Shown: piece after piece, positions 4,868 through 5,883 of the stretch
Numbering within the stretch: the first letter of the stretch is position 1
Layout of the letters: the number at the start of each line of letters is the position of its first letter
DNA from: Leptolinea sp.
Lineage (GTDB): Bacteria; Chloroflexota; Anaerolineae; Anaerolineales; Anaerolineaceae
DNA length: 5,883 nucleotides
Assembly: GCA_022837205.1 (NCBI GenBank)
Contig: JALHEL010000123.1
Span: 1 to 5,883, forward strand
Direction: 5' to 3'
Translations under genes and position numbers: made by a program
Notes under the pieces: generated by a model
What the model saw: only the letters and a program-made list of their open reading frames with translations
Told to the model about the DNA's origin: nothing
Databases searched by the model: none

Positions 4868-5883
4868 TCAGGGAACGGAATTGACCGTACAGTCGATTTT
4901 TGACCGGACGATTGAGATTCCGTCTTTGGAATGTTCTCCACATTCCGTCATTGTTTCGGCAATACCCCTGACTTCGACTTTTGTTTGATTCACTTCGGCT
5001 CTGCTGCCGGGATCTGTGGCAAAACTTCCTCCGTAAACCGCTTTTGCTTTCCCATTTTGATCGATGAAGACATTGGCTGTTCCGGATAAATAAGATGTAC
5101 CGCCCTGGTAAACGAAATCTCCGCCAAAAGCCCAGGCGGCATTTCCGTAGATATTAACGAATGAATCCCGGGTTTCATAAATACTGCCCTTTCCGACAGC
5201 GCTTCCTCCACCGAAAAGCGCAATATTTACTTTACCACCGGCCATAATTGAAAGAGAAGACGTTTTTCCGACGGTTGCGGTTCCTCCGTCTTGAGCCAAT
5301 CCTCCCGCCAGAGCATAATCCGTTTCTCCGTAGATGTTCAGCTTCGTATCGGCAACTTCGGCGTGACTGCCCTCCCCTTGTGCCAATCCTCCCCCGAATA
5401 TTTCCCAATAGATCTTTCCGCTTTCGCCGAGTTCCACTTCGGCGGTTCCTGCCACTGTTGAAGTTCCTCCGTTGAAAGCCCCGCCGCCGCCAAATACATA
5501 GGCAACCGATCCATTGACGGTTACTTTTGTGCTTTGAACTTTTCGAATTCTTTTTGAATCGGCTTGAGCGCCTCCAAAAATCCAAGCATTATCCATCTCC
5601 ACAGAAGAGCCCAGTAGCATCGGAATTCCGTTGGCAAACAGCTGGAAAATATTCCCGGCTTTTACAACACCTTCCGATTTTCCGCACAGAATCTTCAATT
5701 CGGTAATCCCTTTATCATTCGGAACGGAGATTACCGCATCAGCTGAATTATCCAAATCATTCATCAACTGAAAGGTAACGATGCCGGCATTTTTCGGAAG
5801 TGCATTGAGGGCTTCATTCAACGTCCGATAAGAATGCTCATCGCCGATTTTTACGGTCATATCAGCCAAAACGGGTGTTTTGG
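4868..5883 (-). CDS. Probable exported beta-helical repeat protein, C-terminal part (5' end beyond window)
   Basis: About 337 visible residues; the frame is open to the right edge (K-T-P-V-L-A-D-M...), so the true start lies outside. Numbering here takes the TTG at 5867-5869 as residue 1. Residues 4-60 (TVKIGDEHSYRTLNEALNAL...) resemble the KIGDxxYxTLxEA module that opens beta-helical domains in bacterial surface proteins. Residues 95-305 are seven glycine-rich units, each marked by an aromatic-GG or AGG turn at 98, 126, 158, 188, 219, 248 and 279. A short tail with two cysteines (310, 327) ends at TGA 4868-4870. No LPxTG signal, membrane anchor or autotransporter barrel is present in the visible part. 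The P-V-L-A stretch at the edge could be the end of a signal peptide, but that is a guess. The internal ATG at 5858-5860 lacks a ribosome binding site. Function is not recognised; adhesion or envelope structure is plausible from composition. Confidence 0.8.
   Translation of the reverse strand, partial: KTPVLADMTVKIGDEHSYRTLNEALNALPKNAGIVTFQLMNDLDNSADAVISVPNDKGITELKILCGKSEGVVKAGNIFQLFANGIPMLLGSSVEMDNAWIFGGAQADSKRIRKVQSTKVTVNGSVAYVFGGGGAFNGGTSTVAGTAEVELGESGKIYWEIFGGGLAQGEGSHAEVADTKLNIYGETDYALAGGLAQDGGTATVGKTSSLSIMAGGKVNIALFGGGSAVGKGSIYETRDSFVNIYGNAAWAFGGDFVYQGGTSYLSGTANVFIDQNGKAKAVYGGSFATDPGSRAEVNQTKVEVRGIAETMTECGEHSKDGISIVRSKIDCTVNSVP
4955..5587 (-). repeat. Seven alternating B/A protein repeats of about 30 codons
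   Basis: Within the exported-type protein the units alternate in kind. B units carry a TKxNIYG-like strand (QSTKVTVNG, ADTKLNIYG, RDSFVNIYG, NQTKVEVRG). A units carry GGTSTVxGTAEV and end in GK (GGTSTVAGTAEV, GGTATVGKTSSL, GGTSYLSGTANV). Distances between successive GG turns are 28, 32, 30, 31, 29 and 31 residues, so the A+B pair repeats every 60-62 residues (about 183 bp). The DNA copies are diverged, so this is an old amplification. Confidence 0.8.

Noticed and set aside
4868..4960. Possible frameshift at the end of the repeat protein
   Set aside because: The sequence after the TGA does not continue the repeat pattern in any frame I read, so a natural end is the simpler reading.
4776..4988. 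Plus-strand 70-codon open frame
   Set aside because: It overlaps the antisense of the repeat-protein C-terminus, has no ribosome binding site, and is of low-information composition.
1..5883. CRISPR array, tRNA/rRNA gene, insertion sequence or integrase site
   Set aside because: No short regular direct repeats, cloverleaf, transposase-like frame or terminal inverted repeats with target duplications were found on either strand.

Overview
The window carries five protein genes and one well-resolved RNA regulator of a bacterial chromosome with mid-range GC, standard genetic code (TGA is a stop, TGG is tryptophan) and AAGGAG/GAGG-type ribosome binding sites. A tryptophan T-box riboswitch is typical of Bacillota but also occurs in some Chloroflexota. 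The leucine-rich-repeat protein at the left edge resembles, from memory, proteins of Anaerolineae-like Chloroflexota. The sequence alone does not settle the phylum. There is no sign of phage, transposon, CRISPR or tRNA.

Layout: (1) 1-365, minus strand: the first 121 codons of a leucine-rich-repeat protein, cut by the window edge. (2) 366-784: a divergent control region. It holds two back-to-back promoters with a perfect 14-bp palindrome between their -35 elements, then a complete T-box leader with a UGG (Trp) specifier and a mutually exclusive antiterminator and terminator. (3) 785-2182, plus strand: a TrpB2-type tryptophan synthase beta chain, closed by a hairpin at 2189-2239. (4) 2268-3758, minus strand: a phosphohexomutase of the unusual sub-type with an RxSLHEP phosphate loop, convergent with trpB. 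(5) 3996-4679, minus strand: an AIM24/TIGR00266 family protein with its own promoter and a strong terminator at 3897-3927. (6) 4868-5883, minus strand: the C-terminal part of a probable exported beta-rich repeat protein in which two kinds of about 30-residue unit alternate (B-A-B-A-B-A-B).

The genes do not form one operon. Each of genes 1, 3, 4 and 5 has its own plausible promoter, and terminators separate the transcription units. The best-supported biology is that uncharged tRNA-Trp switches on a stand-alone TrpB2, which points to tryptophan supply, probably from indole, since no trpA or other trp gene is nearby. No wholly new system is evident. The items most worth a second look are the alternating repeat protein, the divergent promoter pair sharing a palindrome with a possibly leaderless gene, and the TrpB2/T-box pairing.
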